A stretch of DNA of 64,000 bases from the NCBI RefSeq assembly GCF_905171765.1, contig NC_053394.1, forward strand, positions 159,287,256-159,351,255, written 5' to 3'. The notes under the pieces are model-generated. The model was given only the letters and a program-made list of their open reading frames with translations, did not search any database and was not told the DNA's origin. Each line of letters opens with the position of its first letter. Within the stretch, counting starts at the first letter, position 1. Below are positions 32,319 through 44,187 of this stretch, piece after piece. Source of the stretch: Bufo bufo. Lineage: Eukaryota > Chordata > Amphibia > Anura > Bufonidae. The translations under genes were made by a program, and so were the position numbers.

Positions 32319-33690
32319 CGAACGTACCTGTACGCAGACGGATACCGCACGTGACAAAGGGTGGTTAACTTCCGGTTAATCCATTATAGATACAATTCGG
32401 TATGCTGCCACCACGTGTTTTAACGGCACACGAACCGACTACCGGTCACTCACCCTCACGCAGAGCAGGGAATGAACCAGCTACCGCTTGCTGACCGATC
32501 GCAATCGTTTAGCCAAGCAACAATCAAAATTACCTTTCTCACACAAAATGGTAACGATACTCTCTTCAGAGACAGGATTCGTTAATTCCTTTGCTTAGAA
32601 CACGGAAGACTTAGCAAATAAGATTTTTCAATCTTTTAATAAAAGGTAAAATGAAAAACAGTGCATATATACGTTTACAGAAAAATGACTATTCTAGATA
32701 ATAATAATTCAAGGTAATAGTAATTCACGACAGTTAAAATAAACGGGATAATGGATGAAAAGTATGCTTAAGTTCCTCTGTTTCAGTCCTTGAAGCCGTT
32801 GTGCAATCCGATTGGTATAATATCAGTGGACCCTAAGCACTGACATTCAGAATGCGATACAAATCCAGGTGTTAAGGCAAGGCAGGGTTGCCATACAATG
32901 CCCTGACAGCATCTTATAACAGTTCTAAAACAGGAGGTGCCAGCAATTTTGCCCACCAACGGTACGAACATGTGGGCAGGGTCGAGGAGGTGTCAGCAAG
33001 GTTTATGACCCAGCTAAGGTCAGCCCAGAATGTCCTTATTCTGGCTGAGCCCACAGTTCTGTGGAACCACTAAATACAGCTATGACATTCAGGTATTAAT
33101 GACTCTCATGATTTTATGAGTCTAACAAGACCAAAATTGACTCTGCTGGGGCTTGTGGTTCTCCAGGATGGCATAAAGCTGGCTTTTCAGCCTTCCAAGG
33201 GCACAAGGACAAACTGTTTGATATCTCCGTGATCGCACTGGTCCACGGAGGTTGAATCCGGCCTTAGCCAGTGCAGAATATGCCTACGAACAGAGATATG
33301 AAAAATGACTATGTTTGTGTCCCTCAAAGGTTCAATAGGTCGCTTTCCCATCTCTCTCTGGTCCCCTGCTGGGACTGTAGTCCGAATGTCTGGCTAATGT
33401 TATCCCAGGATCCAGTATTTGACGATGAGCCTTGGCAGGGGTGCTTTTGAAGCTCCCATCCTTATCTTTATGATGGGGAAGTGCCATTTTTAAATACTAG
33501 GACACAGCTCAAAGCAAGGGAATATTTCTCTTTTGAAGCAGAATAAAGGGGGCCTCTAGGCCTGTGAGTGTGTGTGTATTTTAAAAAGGGGACTCTGCTT
33601 GGGGAACCCTCATCACAATGCGCATAGAGTAAATAGGGCGGGTCCTGGTTAGATGTGTGAATCTTAATAGTTTTGATGTGACTCCAGGAG
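32319..33690. other. Unassigned, probably repeat-derived
   Basis: Sequence between the retroviral integrase relic and the Gypsy pol relic. No ORF or element boundary recognised. It starts with a GTCACGAACGT sequence resembling the 'ggcgtcacgaac' found after LTRs at 40331 and 61450. Confidence 0.35.
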
Positions 33691-34863
33691 GTGCAGGATG
33701 CCCAAGAACCATGTTGGTGTGTCAAGCCTACTGAAACTGATGTGGTCACCCTCACACTGTGTCGAGTAGAGGCGAATGTGATGCCAATGACTTGTGAGCA
33801 GCTGTTGGAAAAAGTGTGCCTCAAAGAAACCCAAATGTCTCTGAAAGAGTGGGTTCTAGGTGAACACGCTAATGCCTTCTCCCAGCATGAAGCTGATTTT
33901 GGGGTGACGCAGACACTGGAGCACAAAATCCCAACAGGGAAGTCGGCACCCATCCGACAATGTTAGCAGCAGATCCCACCGGCGCTATATCAAGAAGTGA
34001 AAACTCTACTCAAGGAGACGCAGGAGAGACAAATAGTTTGGCCCAGTAAAAGTCCTTGGGCAAAAAGAAGGATGGGACTATAAGATTTTGTGTTGATTGG
34101 ATGCCTATCCACTTCCCCTTATCGAGGAGTCCTTGGCAGCACTGGGACAGACCTGCTACTTCTCCACCCTTGATCTGGCAAGTGGGTATTGGCAAGTGCC
34201 AGTTGCAGAAAAGGACAGGGAGAATACAGAGTTTATCATACCTATGGGATTGTACGAGTCCTTTGGACTGAATAATGCCCCTGCTATGTTCTAGAGGCTA
34301 ATGGATCTGTGCCTGGGAGAACCAAATCATGAGTGCCTGCTTATTTATCTTGATGACATTATCATCTTCTCTTCCACATTGGAGGGGCATCTGGAGTGAG
34401 TTGATTGAGTCCTTACCTGGTTTGCATGGGTTGAAGATAAAACCCCACAAGTGCCTCCTGTTCAGGGAGAGTCTCAAGTACTTGGGGCACAGAGTTTCCA
34501 ATTACCACCGAAGGTTTATCAAGGATTTTGCTAAGGTGGAGGCGCCTTTGTATGCCCTGCTTGCTGGGGGTTCTCCTTGGGAGTCAAAGAACAGAACCAG
34601 AGTGTGGAAACTGACCATGCCTTCTGAGAATTGAAAAAGTTGTTGACCAGTGCTCCCATACTGGCATATGCTGACTTCACCAAGCCCTACTTGTTACAGA
34701 TAGATGGGAGCTTGTGAGAATTGGGTGCTGTGCTCACCCAGGTGAAAGATGGATGAGAACGGGTGATTGCATATGCGAGTAGTACACTAGGTGAGAGCAA
34801 GAAAAATCCAGAGAATTATAGCTCTTTTAAACTGGAGCTGCTGGCTGTGGTCTGGGCAGTGAC

Positions 34864-35312
34864 GGAAGGGTCAGTATTGGGCCCTATTTTCTTCAATATA
34901 TTTATTAATGATCTTGTAGAAGGCTTGCACAGTAAAATATCAATTTTTGCAGATGACACTAAACTGTGTAAAGTAATTAACACAGCAGCGGACAGTATAC
35001 TGCTACAGATGGATCTGGCTAGATTGGAGGCTTGGGTAGAAAAGTGGCAGATGAGGTTTAACACTGACAAATGTAAGGTTATGCACATGGGAAGGAATAA
35101 TGCAAGTCACCTGTACATACTAAATGGTAAAACACTGGGTAACACTGACATGGAAAAGGACCTAGGAATTTTAGTGGACAGCAAACTAAGCCATAGAAAT
35201 CAGTGTCAGGCAGCTGCTGCCGAGGCCAATAAGATAATGGGTTGGATCAAAAGGGCAGCAGAGGGCTGGCTACATGAAAAGATGTCCTTTGCCAAAGAGT
35301 CCAACTTCCTAT
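34864..35312 (+). mobile_element. L2/CR1-clade LINE fragment inside Gypsy relic
   Basis: The reverse-transcriptase palm of a non-LTR retrotransposon: GSVLGPIFFNIFINDL, then the catalytic FADDTKL, then the thumb with KWQMRFNTDKCKVMHMG. It runs in one open frame with the Gypsy RNase H upstream (frame 34763-35314). A related copy lies at 50990-51560. Both 5' and 3' parts are missing. Confidence 0.85.
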
Positions 35313-35570
35313 AGAAATCAGACCCACCTGGCAGGTGGTGACATCTACTGATGAGGTGAGAAAGATTGAGTGAATGCACGAGAAGACATTTTTGGTGGTT
35401 GCAATGGTTCTATTACCATCCTATTCTCCAGAAGGTAGCCATGGGTGTGTATGAAAGTTGCCGGAGCTGTAGCTTTGACAGGGCCCATCAGGCCACAGTT
35501 TGTAATATCCGAATGCATTATCCACTACAGCTTGTGATGATGGATTACCTGACAGTGTAGGAATCTCTAA

Positions 35571-36082
35571 GGCTACTTTCACCCTTGCAGCAGTGTAATC
35601 CGGCGGGCAGTTCCGTCGTCGGAACTGCCCGCCGGATCCGCCGATCTGCCACTGACTGAAAGCATTTGTGAGACGGATCCGGTTCCTGATCCGTCTCACA
35701 AATGCATTGCAAGGACGGATCCGTCTCTCCGCTTGTCATGCGGAGAGACGGATCCCTCTTGTATCTTTTTTCACATTTTTACCGGTCTGTGCATGCGCAG
35801 GCCGGAAGAACGGATCCGGCATTCCGGATGGGGAAAAATGCCGGATCCGGCATTCAGGCATGTCTTCAGTTTTTTCGCCGGAGATAAAACCGTAGCATGC
35901 TACGGTTTTATCTTTTGCCTGATCAGTCAAAACGACTGAACTGAAGACATCCTGATGCATCCTGAATGGATTAATCTCTATTCAGAATGCATGGGGATAT
36001 AACTGATCAGTTCTTTTCCGGTATAGAGCCCCTGTGAAGGAACTCTATGCCGGAAAAGAAAAACGCTAGTGTGAAAGTACCC
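35571..36082. mobile_element. MITE, GGCTACTTTCAC termini
   Basis: 512 bp, left end GGCTACTTTCAC and right end GTGAAAGTACCC, with TAA to the left and TTA to the right. The interior has strong palindromes such as 'ccggcgggcagttccg'/'cggaactgcccgccgg'. It interrupts the Gypsy integrase, whose frame resumes at about 36088. Confidence 0.75.
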
Positions 36083-36304
36083 TTAGAGGATTTAAGTACT
36101 TGCTGGTCATCGTGGACGACTTTACAAAGTTTGCAGTAGTTGTCCCTACGTAGGATCATACAGCAGAGTCAGCAGCACAGGCCCTTTGTGGCCATAAAGA
36201 AGGCCATAGACTTGGCGGAAAGCCAGAATAGGAGATTCCAAGGCTGGTTTACCGACAGGGACAGAGGCCGGCAGGTGAACTGTGGAGTGCACACCGCAGA
36301 TTAA

Positions 36305-36775
36305 GGCCTCTTTCACACAACCGTTTTTTTTTTCCGTTTGGGGGCCGTTTTTTGCGTTCCGTATACGGTCCATTATACAGAACCATTCATTTCAATGGTT
36401 CTGCAAAAAAACTGAATGTACTCTGTATGCATTCCGTTTCCGTATTTCCGTTCCGTTGAAAGATAGAACATGTCCTATTATTGCCTGCAAATCACGTTCT
36501 GTGGCTCCATTCAAGTCAATGGGTTCGAAAAAAAAAGGAACACATACGGAATGTACTCCGTATGTCTTCTATATTCGTTCCGTTTTTGCGGAGCCATCCA
36601 TTCAAAATTTTATGCCCAGCCCAATTTTTTCTATGTAATTGCTGTATACTGTATATGCCATACGGAAAAACGGAACGGAAACGGGAACACAACGGAAACC
36701 AAAAACGGAACAACGGATCCGTGAAAAACAGACCGCAAAATGCTGAAAAAGCAATACGGTCGTGTGAAAGAGGCC
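36305..36775. mobile_element. GGCCTC-family MITE, TTTCACAC variant
   Basis: 471 bp, ends GGCCTCTTTCACACAACCG and CGGTCGTGTGAAAGAGGCC are inverted copies, flanked by TAA and TTA. The interior of 'ttccgt/acggaa' motifs closely resembles that of 16360-16798, so the two are relatives with different subterminal sequence. Confidence 0.75.
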
Positions 36776-36870
36776 TTACAGGGAATCCTGAGAGGACCTA
36801 GTGGGCCATAGTGAGACGCGCGTGCAGGCAGCAAAGGGTGAGCCTAGCATTCCCCAGGACAGGGAATATA

Positions 36871-38505
36871 CAGTGGGATGCGAAAGTTTGGGCAACCTTG
36901 TTAATCGTCATGATTTTCCTGTATAAATCGTTGGTTGTTACGATAAAAAATGTCAGTTAAATATATCATATAGGAGACACACACAGTGATATTTGAGAAG
37001 TGAAATGAAGTTTATTGGATTTACAGAAAGTGTGCTATAATTGTTTAAACAAAATTAGGCAGGTGCATAAATTTGGGCACCACAAAAAAGAAATGAAATC
37101 AATATTTAGTAGATCCTTTTGCAGAAATTTCAGCCTCTAAACGCTTCCTGTAGGTTCCAATGAGAGTCTGGATTCTGGTTGAAGGTATTTTGGACCATTC
37201 CTCTTTACAAAACATCTTTAGTTCATTCAGGTTTGATGGCTTCCGAGCATGGACAGCTCTCTTTAAGTCACACCACAGATTTTCAATTATATTCAGGTCT
37301 GGGGACTGAGATGGCCATTCCAGAACGTTGTACTTGTTCCTCTGCATAAATGCCTTAGTGGATTTTGAGCAGTGTTTAGGGTCGTTGTCTTGTTGAAAGA
37401 TCCAGCCCCGGCGCAGCTTCAGCTTTGTCACTGATTCCTGTACATTGGTCTCCAGAATCTGCTGATACTGAGTGGAATCCATGCGTCCCTCAATTTGACA
37501 AGATTCCCAGTCCCTGCACTGGCCACACAGCCCCACAGCATGATGGAACCACCACCATATTTTACTGTAGGTAGCAGGTGTTTTTCTTGGAATGCTGTGT
37601 TCTTTTTCCTCCATGCATAACGCCCCTTGTTATGGCCAAATAACTCAATTTTAGTTTCATCAGTCCACAGCATCTTATTCCAAAATGAAGCTGGCTTGTC
37701 CAAATATGCTTTAGCCCACCTCAAGTGGCACTTTTTGTGCTGTGGGTGGAGAAAAGGCTTCCTCTGCATCACTCTCGCATACAGCATCTCCTTGTGTAAA
37801 GTGCGCCGAATGGTTGAACGATGCACAGTGACTCCATCTGCAGCAAGATGATGTTGTAGGTCTTTGGTGCTGGTCTGTGGGTTGACTCTGACTGTTCTCA
37901 CCATTCGTCGCTTCTGTCTATCCGAGATTTTTCTTGGTCTGCCACTTTGAGCCTTAACTTGAACTGAGCCTGTGGTCTTCCATTTCCTCAATATGTTCCT
38001 AACTGTGGAAACAGACAGCTGAAATCTCTGAGACAGCTTTCTGTATCCTTCCCCTAAACCATGATGATGAACAATCTTTGTCTTCAGGTCATTTGAGAGT
38101 TCTTTTGAGACCCCCATGTTGCTACTCTTCAGAGAAAATTTAAAGAGGAGGGAAACTTACAATTGACCCCCTTAAATACTCTTTCTCATAATTGGATTCA
38201 CCTGTGTATGTAGGTCAGGGGTCACTGAGCTTACCAAGCCAATTTGAGTTCCAATAATTAGTTCTAAAGGTTTTGGAATCAATAAAATGACAACAGTGCC
38301 CAAATTTATGCACCTGCCTAATTTTGCTTAAACAATTATAGCACACTTACTGTAAATCCAATAAACTTCATTTCACTTCTCAAATATCACTGTGTGTGTC
38401 TCCTATATGATATATTTAACTGACATTTTTTATTGTAACAACCAACGATTTATACAGGAAAATCATGACGATTAACAAGGTTGCCCAAACTTTCGCATCC
38501 CACTG
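36871..38505 (-). mobile_element. Tc1-like transposon, copy B (full length)
   Basis: 1,635 bp, flanked by TA (36869-36870 and 38506-38507). Inverted repeats of about 208 bp (36871-37079 and 38297-38505) start CAGTGGGATGCGAAAG. Nearly identical to copy A where both are present. Confidence 0.93.
37099..38117 (-). pseudogene. Tc1-family transposase, copy B (one frameshift)
   Basis: The ATG is at 38117. The N-terminal helix-turn-helix domains and GRPRKIS motif are followed by the DDE core: WTDETK (first Asp), QDNDPKH (second Asp), and SPDLNIIENLW (Glu), with the DD34E spacing of Tc1. The C-terminus ends at 37099. The only break seen is a single-base loss near 37493, between GTGNLVK and the next block. 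Expected length is about 340 residues. No other stop is present, so this copy is close to intact but not coding as read. Confidence 0.88.
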
Positions 38506-38967
38506 TATGTGGTTTAAGTTTTTAGGCACACTGTCATTTCAGAATCAGCTCCCAGTGTCTCAGTTGTTGTTTAAGAGACATTATTCATCGCCATACCCTG
38601 AGATACGACGTGATAGGGAGAGGCAGACTCCCTTTACACAAGCTTGCGGTCAAAGACAGGGTTAACCCAGAGTTATTTGTTGAATATTACTTTCCTCTGT
38701 TCTAAGTGTTATTTGTTACTGCCTGTTTTACAAAAAAATCCTATCTTAATGAAAAACTTCCTCCAGTTTCCTGCACTTTACAGCCGCAGGTGCCCTGCTG
38801 AATTCAACTATGTCGTCACCCTCGGGTCAGTGATGCAGTTGAATACTGTGGCGCAGTTTGCAGTATTTTGTGCTGCACTGTGGTATTTGGCTCTGCTGTG
38901 GCAGTATTTTGTGCTGAACAATGATATTGTTAATCCGGCCTACTACTTCTGTTGTCCCTGCCTATTT

Positions 38968-39502
38968 AAAGGGCTTCTGTCACCCCACTAAACTCTTTTT
39001 TTTTTTTTTGTGTACTTATAATCCCTATCCTGCCATATTGCCATACATTATGTTATTAATAATTTTCGTTCAGTAGATTTAGCAAAAAACTTACTTTTGT
39101 GATATGCTAACTACCTGCGCCGATAACGTCTTCTCTTTCGGTGACGTCATCGGTGCAGGCGAACTGAGGGAGTGCTGAGGAGGCGAGCCTCCTTATCTCA
39201 GAGCGCCTGCGCCGAATCAACACAGGCGCGCGATTTTTGAAATGCTGACAGGGCTGGCCGGAGGAGGAGATCGCGGCTGGCCCTGTCAATCAACAAGAGG
39301 AGGGGGCGGTTTTCTGCGGCTGCTACCAGCAAGTGGACGCCCTACTTGCTGGTAGAAAGGTAATTAGCATATCATAAAAGTAAGTTTTTTGCTAAATCTA
39401 CTGAACGAAAATTATTAATAACAATGTAATGCAATATGGCAGGATAGGGATTATAAGTACACAAAAAAAAAAATTAGTTTAGTGGGGTGACAGAAGCATC
39501 AA
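38968..39502. repeat. Long foldback element, ~140-bp arms
   Basis: Arms 38968-39108 and 39363-39502 are near-identical reverse complements, starting 'gggcttctgtcaccccacta' with a poly-T/poly-A tract. The ~250-bp centre is G+C-rich with several CpG. Probably a MITE; termini lie in A/T-rich flanks. Confidence 0.85.
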
Positions 39503-39557
39503 AATGACCCCCAGAATACATTTGTCATGCCATGTAAAACACATAAGGAACACTATA

Positions 39558-40329
39558 TGTAGTGTTCCACTAGGTAAATGTGGGCACTACACAAGGGTCA
39601 ATTGGGCCACGTTGTTCTCCACCTCCTGTGGAACAGGGTCATTGTATTTTATATGTCATTTTAATGTATAATGTCATTTTATTTATGTGCATTTCCTGGT
39701 TACCAGGCCTATTAGGGGTGTAATTCCTCCTCCTAGACAGAAGAGGGAGCTAGGGAACCCCCTAGTATAAATAGCCAGGTCCAGACCAGAGAGAGAAGTC
39801 AGTCAGAGTTGTGGATTCCTGAAGTCAGTGTGCATCCTAGGCAGAGGGTAGCTGGGATCCAGCCTCTGATATGCAGCTAGATAGCCCAGGCTTCTAGTTG
39901 CCACCAGGAGAGGGTTTTACCTCCTGAGAAATCAAGTTCCCACAAGAGCAGAGCAGAGCCAGTATTCCAGCCAGACAAGAGAGCTGAAGGGCAGAAGGAT
40001 TTATTTGAAAGCAAGGGCATATACCTGAAGAAGTTTCCCTAACCAAGGATGAAGCCAACAATAGGGCATACGGGCCTTGGGATAAAGACAGACAGGATTA
40101 CTGAGGAAAAGTGCAGCCTGATCTGTAAGTGTGTTAACCCTCTGAGTATCTTGCAAGAACATTGTGCCTGCCATTTGTATAAACCTGCTTGTGACTGCTG
40201 CTGACATATGGAACTGAACAAAAGACTGTAAATAGTTGATTGTTTCCAGTAAAAGGAAGTTTTGGTTCACCACAACATTGTGTTCCTCAATTATTCCTAT
40301 CATAAATCGCTGTGCCACCGTTACCGACA
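39558..40329 (+). mobile_element. Gypsy-type LTR with adjacent primer-site-like sequence
   Basis: The block starts TGTAGTG and ends ACCGACA, with a TATA box (TATAAATA, 39766-39773) about 210 bp in. One base after the end comes TGGCGTCACGAAC (40331), which begins TGG as a tRNA primer-binding site should. The same string occurs near 61450. No gag or pol follows in the next kilobase, so this is a solo or truncated LTR. Confidence 0.6.
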
Positions 40330-40344
40330 CTGGCGTCACGAACT

Positions 40345-41080
40345 TAAAGGGATCTTGCCACCGCCACATTAAACCTGCAACACCCAGGGCACCTCTCCTA
40401 CTACCGGCCTGGTCCCTATACATTGAGAGTGCCCCAGAGGACTCCATGTGCCAGCCTCTCCATCACTGCTGTACGCCTGCCCAGGGTCTTTCATAAACTG
40501 TGAGTAACCAAGAGCAACCCTCGTTTGCCTATTAACCGTGACCTCACCATCGCAATACCCTGCAGGGCTGCGTACTGCATATATAAACAAAACCCGATAA
40601 ACAATGGCTGAATAATAAATATCTCCCCACAAATTATTTTTTTCCCATTTTTCAATGCATGATATGGTAAATTAAATTGTACCAATAAAAATACAACTTG
40701 TCCCAACTTGTAACGGAAAAGTAAAAGAAGTTATGGCTCTTGGTGAAGAAAACCTTAAAACGGAAGTAAGAATATTGGCTGTGTTCAACTAAGCGCCAAG
40801 CACCAGATGGTTGGGAAACAGCAGAGCAGGCAAGTGACAGCAACATATATGGCTACGGGTAACTCATGATAGCTGGTGGTAACAAACAGCCTGGTTAAAA
40901 CATACTGCACAGTGGGATTTCTTACAGTTAAAAAACAGGAAAAAACTTCTCTCTTTTTGGTAGAAGACTTCTGAACTGTAAAATAGTGGCCTCCATTTTG
41001 TACGATTCATACAGGATAAAAAACCCAAACATTCAGATGCAAATGATAATAAATGAAAACAAAATATTTAAAACATCTCG
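40345..41080. other. No gene recognised
   Basis: A+T-rich sequence downstream of the LTR. No supported ORF or repeat boundary. Confidence 0.4.
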
Positions 41081-41089
41081 ATTTATTCA

Positions 41090-42930
41090 GTATCAAGTAT
41101 GAGTGCCACGTGTAGAAATACATGCACTTACACACCTTAGCATGCTATCAGTGAGGTTAGTCTACCTGAAATGATGGCTAGAGAGGTCCGGTTACCACAC
41201 ATTATGCCACCCCACATTATAATCCTGGGAGTAGGACTGGTGTGACATTCCTTTGTGAAGGTATCTTCATGGGGTTGCCCATGTGATCTTCAGACCAATC
41301 TCCAGCTATCATTGCGCCTGAGACAAAAGCGGGACTCATCACTGAAGAGGATACATCTCCATTCCAGCCCTTATTGCTGTCTTGCTTTGTACAATGATAG
41401 CTTTTAAGAGCAGTGGTGTGAGTTCAATGGAACACCTGTAGCTGTATGTCTGGCTCGTTGCCCAATGTTGTACAAATGCCTTCTGATGGTTTGTATAGTC
41501 ACTGTTCGCTGCCCTAGGCTTGGTATTTGATGTCCAGTTTCAATTGCAGTATAGAAGGGATCACTACCAGTGATGGACGAAAGTTCGCGGTGGGCTCCAT
41601 TCACTTTAATGGCAGGCGAACCTGAAAAACCTTCAGCTCATATTTGCAGCCGCCAAATACTTAGTAGAAGTGCACAATTAGTCCCACAACATGGACAGTG
41701 ACATACTAGAGGGGGATCAATGACATAAATTCCAACAAAAAATATGTGTCTTAATCAGGGGACATTTTTATGCGTCTTAAAGGGAAATTCTCTTAAATGT
41801 GCCCTGTTCCGCTACCTAAATGCACTATATAGAAAGTATATTATTGGTATATACCACCCCTGCTTCAATCACTTTTTGGGGGGGGCAACTGTTATATCAC
41901 ACCAGTTGAAAGCAAAAAACATCTATCCCTGGGCTAGATGATGATGTGGTATTGAAGGACAGGGTGGGCAAAGAACTGTCCCTGATATTGCCCTACAGGG
42001 GGGTGCTATTCTGGCCCTGATAGCCTAACCACAGAGAACCCGCCCTGATAAGAGCGACCCCGTCCGGAACCTTACCCTATATAAAAATGGCCCTAATAAG
42101 CCCCTAGCCCCTAAGTCCCTGACTTCCAGGTGATCACTATATAGATCTATGTGTTTTTGACTCATTATAAAAGTATATTATAAGTATATCACACCCCTCT
42201 GTGTATCACATCTATCGATAGCACAACTATACCAGTCCTTAAAAAGACTTTTGTGGCCCTATTAGCTAGCGTTTGGTGTCCCTAACAGCCTGTCCCTGCT
42301 CCACACAGCAACCTCTCCCTACACTGGCAAAAGACTGAATGTAAAATGGCGGCCAGATCAGGTTAATTTATAAGGCAGGAAGTATGTCCATGTGCTGAAA
42401 CGTCTCAATTGGCTGTCCTGTACCACCTGATGGATGTGTCATGGGTCAAAGTTCTTCACAATGTAAAAGAATATTGCGGGCGCGAATATTGCCATATGCT
42501 CACATGTTTGGCGAATCACGAACACGCAAAGTTCGCCGCAAAACGACCGCCGGGCGAACCGCAAGGCCATCTCTAATCACTACGTGCCATTCTTCTAATC
42601 AGACGATCAATCTGTGCATAGGTTCACCTTTGTGCACCTCTTGCTGTCATTCTAGTTCTTCATTGTTCTCCCAATCAACAGGACAAACAAAGTTGAACAG
42701 TGGTGACATCTCAGCATAGGTCCATAGTGACCTGCCAGAGTGATAAAGCAAGTGGCAATGACTGGCATGTTGATGATCAGGAGGCACTGAAAAATCATTT
42801 CACAGAACGCTTTCTATCTGGCCTTTATGTCCTTCCCACATGCCAAAGATTGGAGCTAGGTGCTTGAACATTTGATCATTTGCAGATCTTCGCGACATCT
42901 GCTACTGCCTCGATTTGCGTAACCTTATGG
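41090..42930 (-). pseudogene. Second Tc1-family transposase relic, split by hAT element
   Basis: On the minus strand, 42930-42584 and 41559-41090 together resemble a different Tc1 transposase. A segment ending DRLIRRMAR lies just left of the split in reading order and SDPF…TIRRHLY continues on the other side. A catalytic FSDESRF motif (first Asp) lies near 41335. Frameshifts are many. Inverted termini were not found. Confidence 0.65.
41568..42575. mobile_element. hAT element (TAGAGATG-type termini) in Tc1 relic
   Basis: 1,008 bp flanked by the perfect 8-bp duplication ATCACTAC (41560-41567 and 42576-42583). Ends are CAGTGATGG and, inverted, TAGAGATGG; subterminal 'gttcgcggtgg' and 'gttcgccgc' are typical of this family. 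The ends resemble those of the large element at 3424. No transposase. Confidence 0.9.
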
Positions 42931-42943
42931 CTCGCCCTTCTTG

Positions 42944-43245
42944 GGCCAGTTTCACACGAGCATATTCATTGCGAGAAAAGTCGCTCTGTGCATCAGAGGT
43001 GTTTCATGTTCTGAATGCTGCTCCCATGGCATTATAATAAGGCTGTGTGTCCCTGCCTGACCTGAACTCTAATGATTTGTGCTGGCGGCATTATGTGAGT
43101 ACAATTCATTCGAGTTGAGATTGGTTAGCTTTCTAGATCATTAGAATGCGGGGATCCATGTCATAGGAGCAGCATTCAGGATGGGAAATACAGCTGACAC
43201 ACAGGACATATTTCTTGCACTGAATCCGCTCGTGTGAAATTGGCC
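42944..43245. mobile_element. MITE, GGCCAGTTTCACACGAGC termini
   Basis: 302 bp, ends GGCCAGTTTCACACGAGC and GCTCGTGTGAAATTGGCC, flanked by TTG on both sides (42941-42943, 43246-43248). The 3-bp duplication and GGCC start relate it to the GGCCTC family. Confidence 0.7.
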
Positions 43246-43927
43246 TTGGTGTTACAGCTTCAAGTGTATTTTTGCATAATTCATGTAAACCCTTTTTTCT
43301 ATATTAGTGAAACTTGTAAGCCCTGTTCCTCTGTGTATTAATGTCTAGAAATTTACAAGTTTTGCCTTGTTGCCTTAAAGAATCTATAAGTATCTCCATA
43401 GTAAAAGTTGTGATGTTACCTGTTTACATGCTATTGCGCAATTGATACCAGTAGGTAAGCTTTGGAAGTTATGGTAGTATTCGTGTTTCTGAGTATGTGG
43501 ACTGTTTGGGGTATGTATTATGCTCATTTTGTAGCCTGAGCGTGAGCTTTGGAAGAGTATTTAACCCTTTTAATCGCGCCAATATCATAGAAGTGGAGAG
43601 GACCTTCAGTGACTGTACACAGGAGAAAGAGGGGCCCCAATAGCAATGTTTTCCATCCAGGCCAGATGGATTAGTGTATTTCCCCCCACCACACACTTCC
43701 AGTGACTATAAGACCAATTTCCTCTGGATAGGTCAATCTTGCACAGGTAGTTACCACTCTGTAGGTAAGGATATATCTCCAAAGAAGTTCTTGGCCTATT
43801 ATTATACATTTAGAGATTGCAGGTGGGTATTTTACTATGTAGTCACATCTAAATAACTAAAAATGATTAATCCAGACTAAATATACTTAAAAAGAAATTT
43901 TAATGCAAAACAGACGACAACTTCTGT

Positions 43928-44113
43928 TCATGTGCGCTTGGGGATGATAGGACGCCTCTTACGACCTTCAGACTTCAAATATTCACTCAGTTTTGGTCTT
44001 TTTAGCAGCCGTTCAACATAGCTTGACAGTAGTGGGAATCCAGACAAGCATGTTGGGGATAAGTCAAGATAGCATTGTAGAGTATCCAGGAAATTGTAGT
44101 CGGCATACGAGAT
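43928..44113 (-). CDS. GSTP1: GSTP gene, last coding exon
   Basis: Minus strand, acceptor CCCCATAG before 44113, stop TGA at 43930-43928. The exon has 61 codons plus stop and begins ISYADYNFLDTL, the helix that carries the conserved Asp N-capping motif of GSTs. It continues SPTCLSGFPLLSSYVERLLKRPKL, as in mammalian GSTP1. The tail differs: after EYLKS it ends EGRKRRPIIPKRT, a basic extension in place of the usual short GSTP end. A possible poly(A) signal ATTAAA lies only 25 bases past the stop (43903-43898). Confidence 0.93.
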   Translation of the reverse strand: MSYADYNFLDTLQCYLDLSPTCLSGFPLLSSYVERLLKRPKLSEYLKSEGRKRRPIIPKRT

Positions 44114-44187
44114 CTATGGGGAAAAAAACGATTGAGAGTACTCTACTATGGAAAATATACATATATTGGTCATATGACTATACTTAC

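Larger units (their letters stand above)
33691..36300 (+). pseudogene. Gypsy (Metaviridae-type) pol relic with insertions
   Basis: Read in pieces on the plus strand. The spacer before RT is at 33820-34010. The RT finger/palm segments follow, with IRFCVDW and STLDLASGYWQ near 34080-34200, and the catalytic YLDDII box is near 34345. The RT connection (FIKDFAKVEAPLY) lies near 34515 and RNase H (IAYASSTL, LELLAVVWA) at 34765-34860. The integrase zinc-finger and core start (VIVDDFTKF) lie at 35366-35560 and 36088-36155. Frameshifts and stops are numerous. A LINE fragment separates RNase H from integrase and a MITE splits the integrase. No flanking LTRs identified. Confidence 0.8.
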
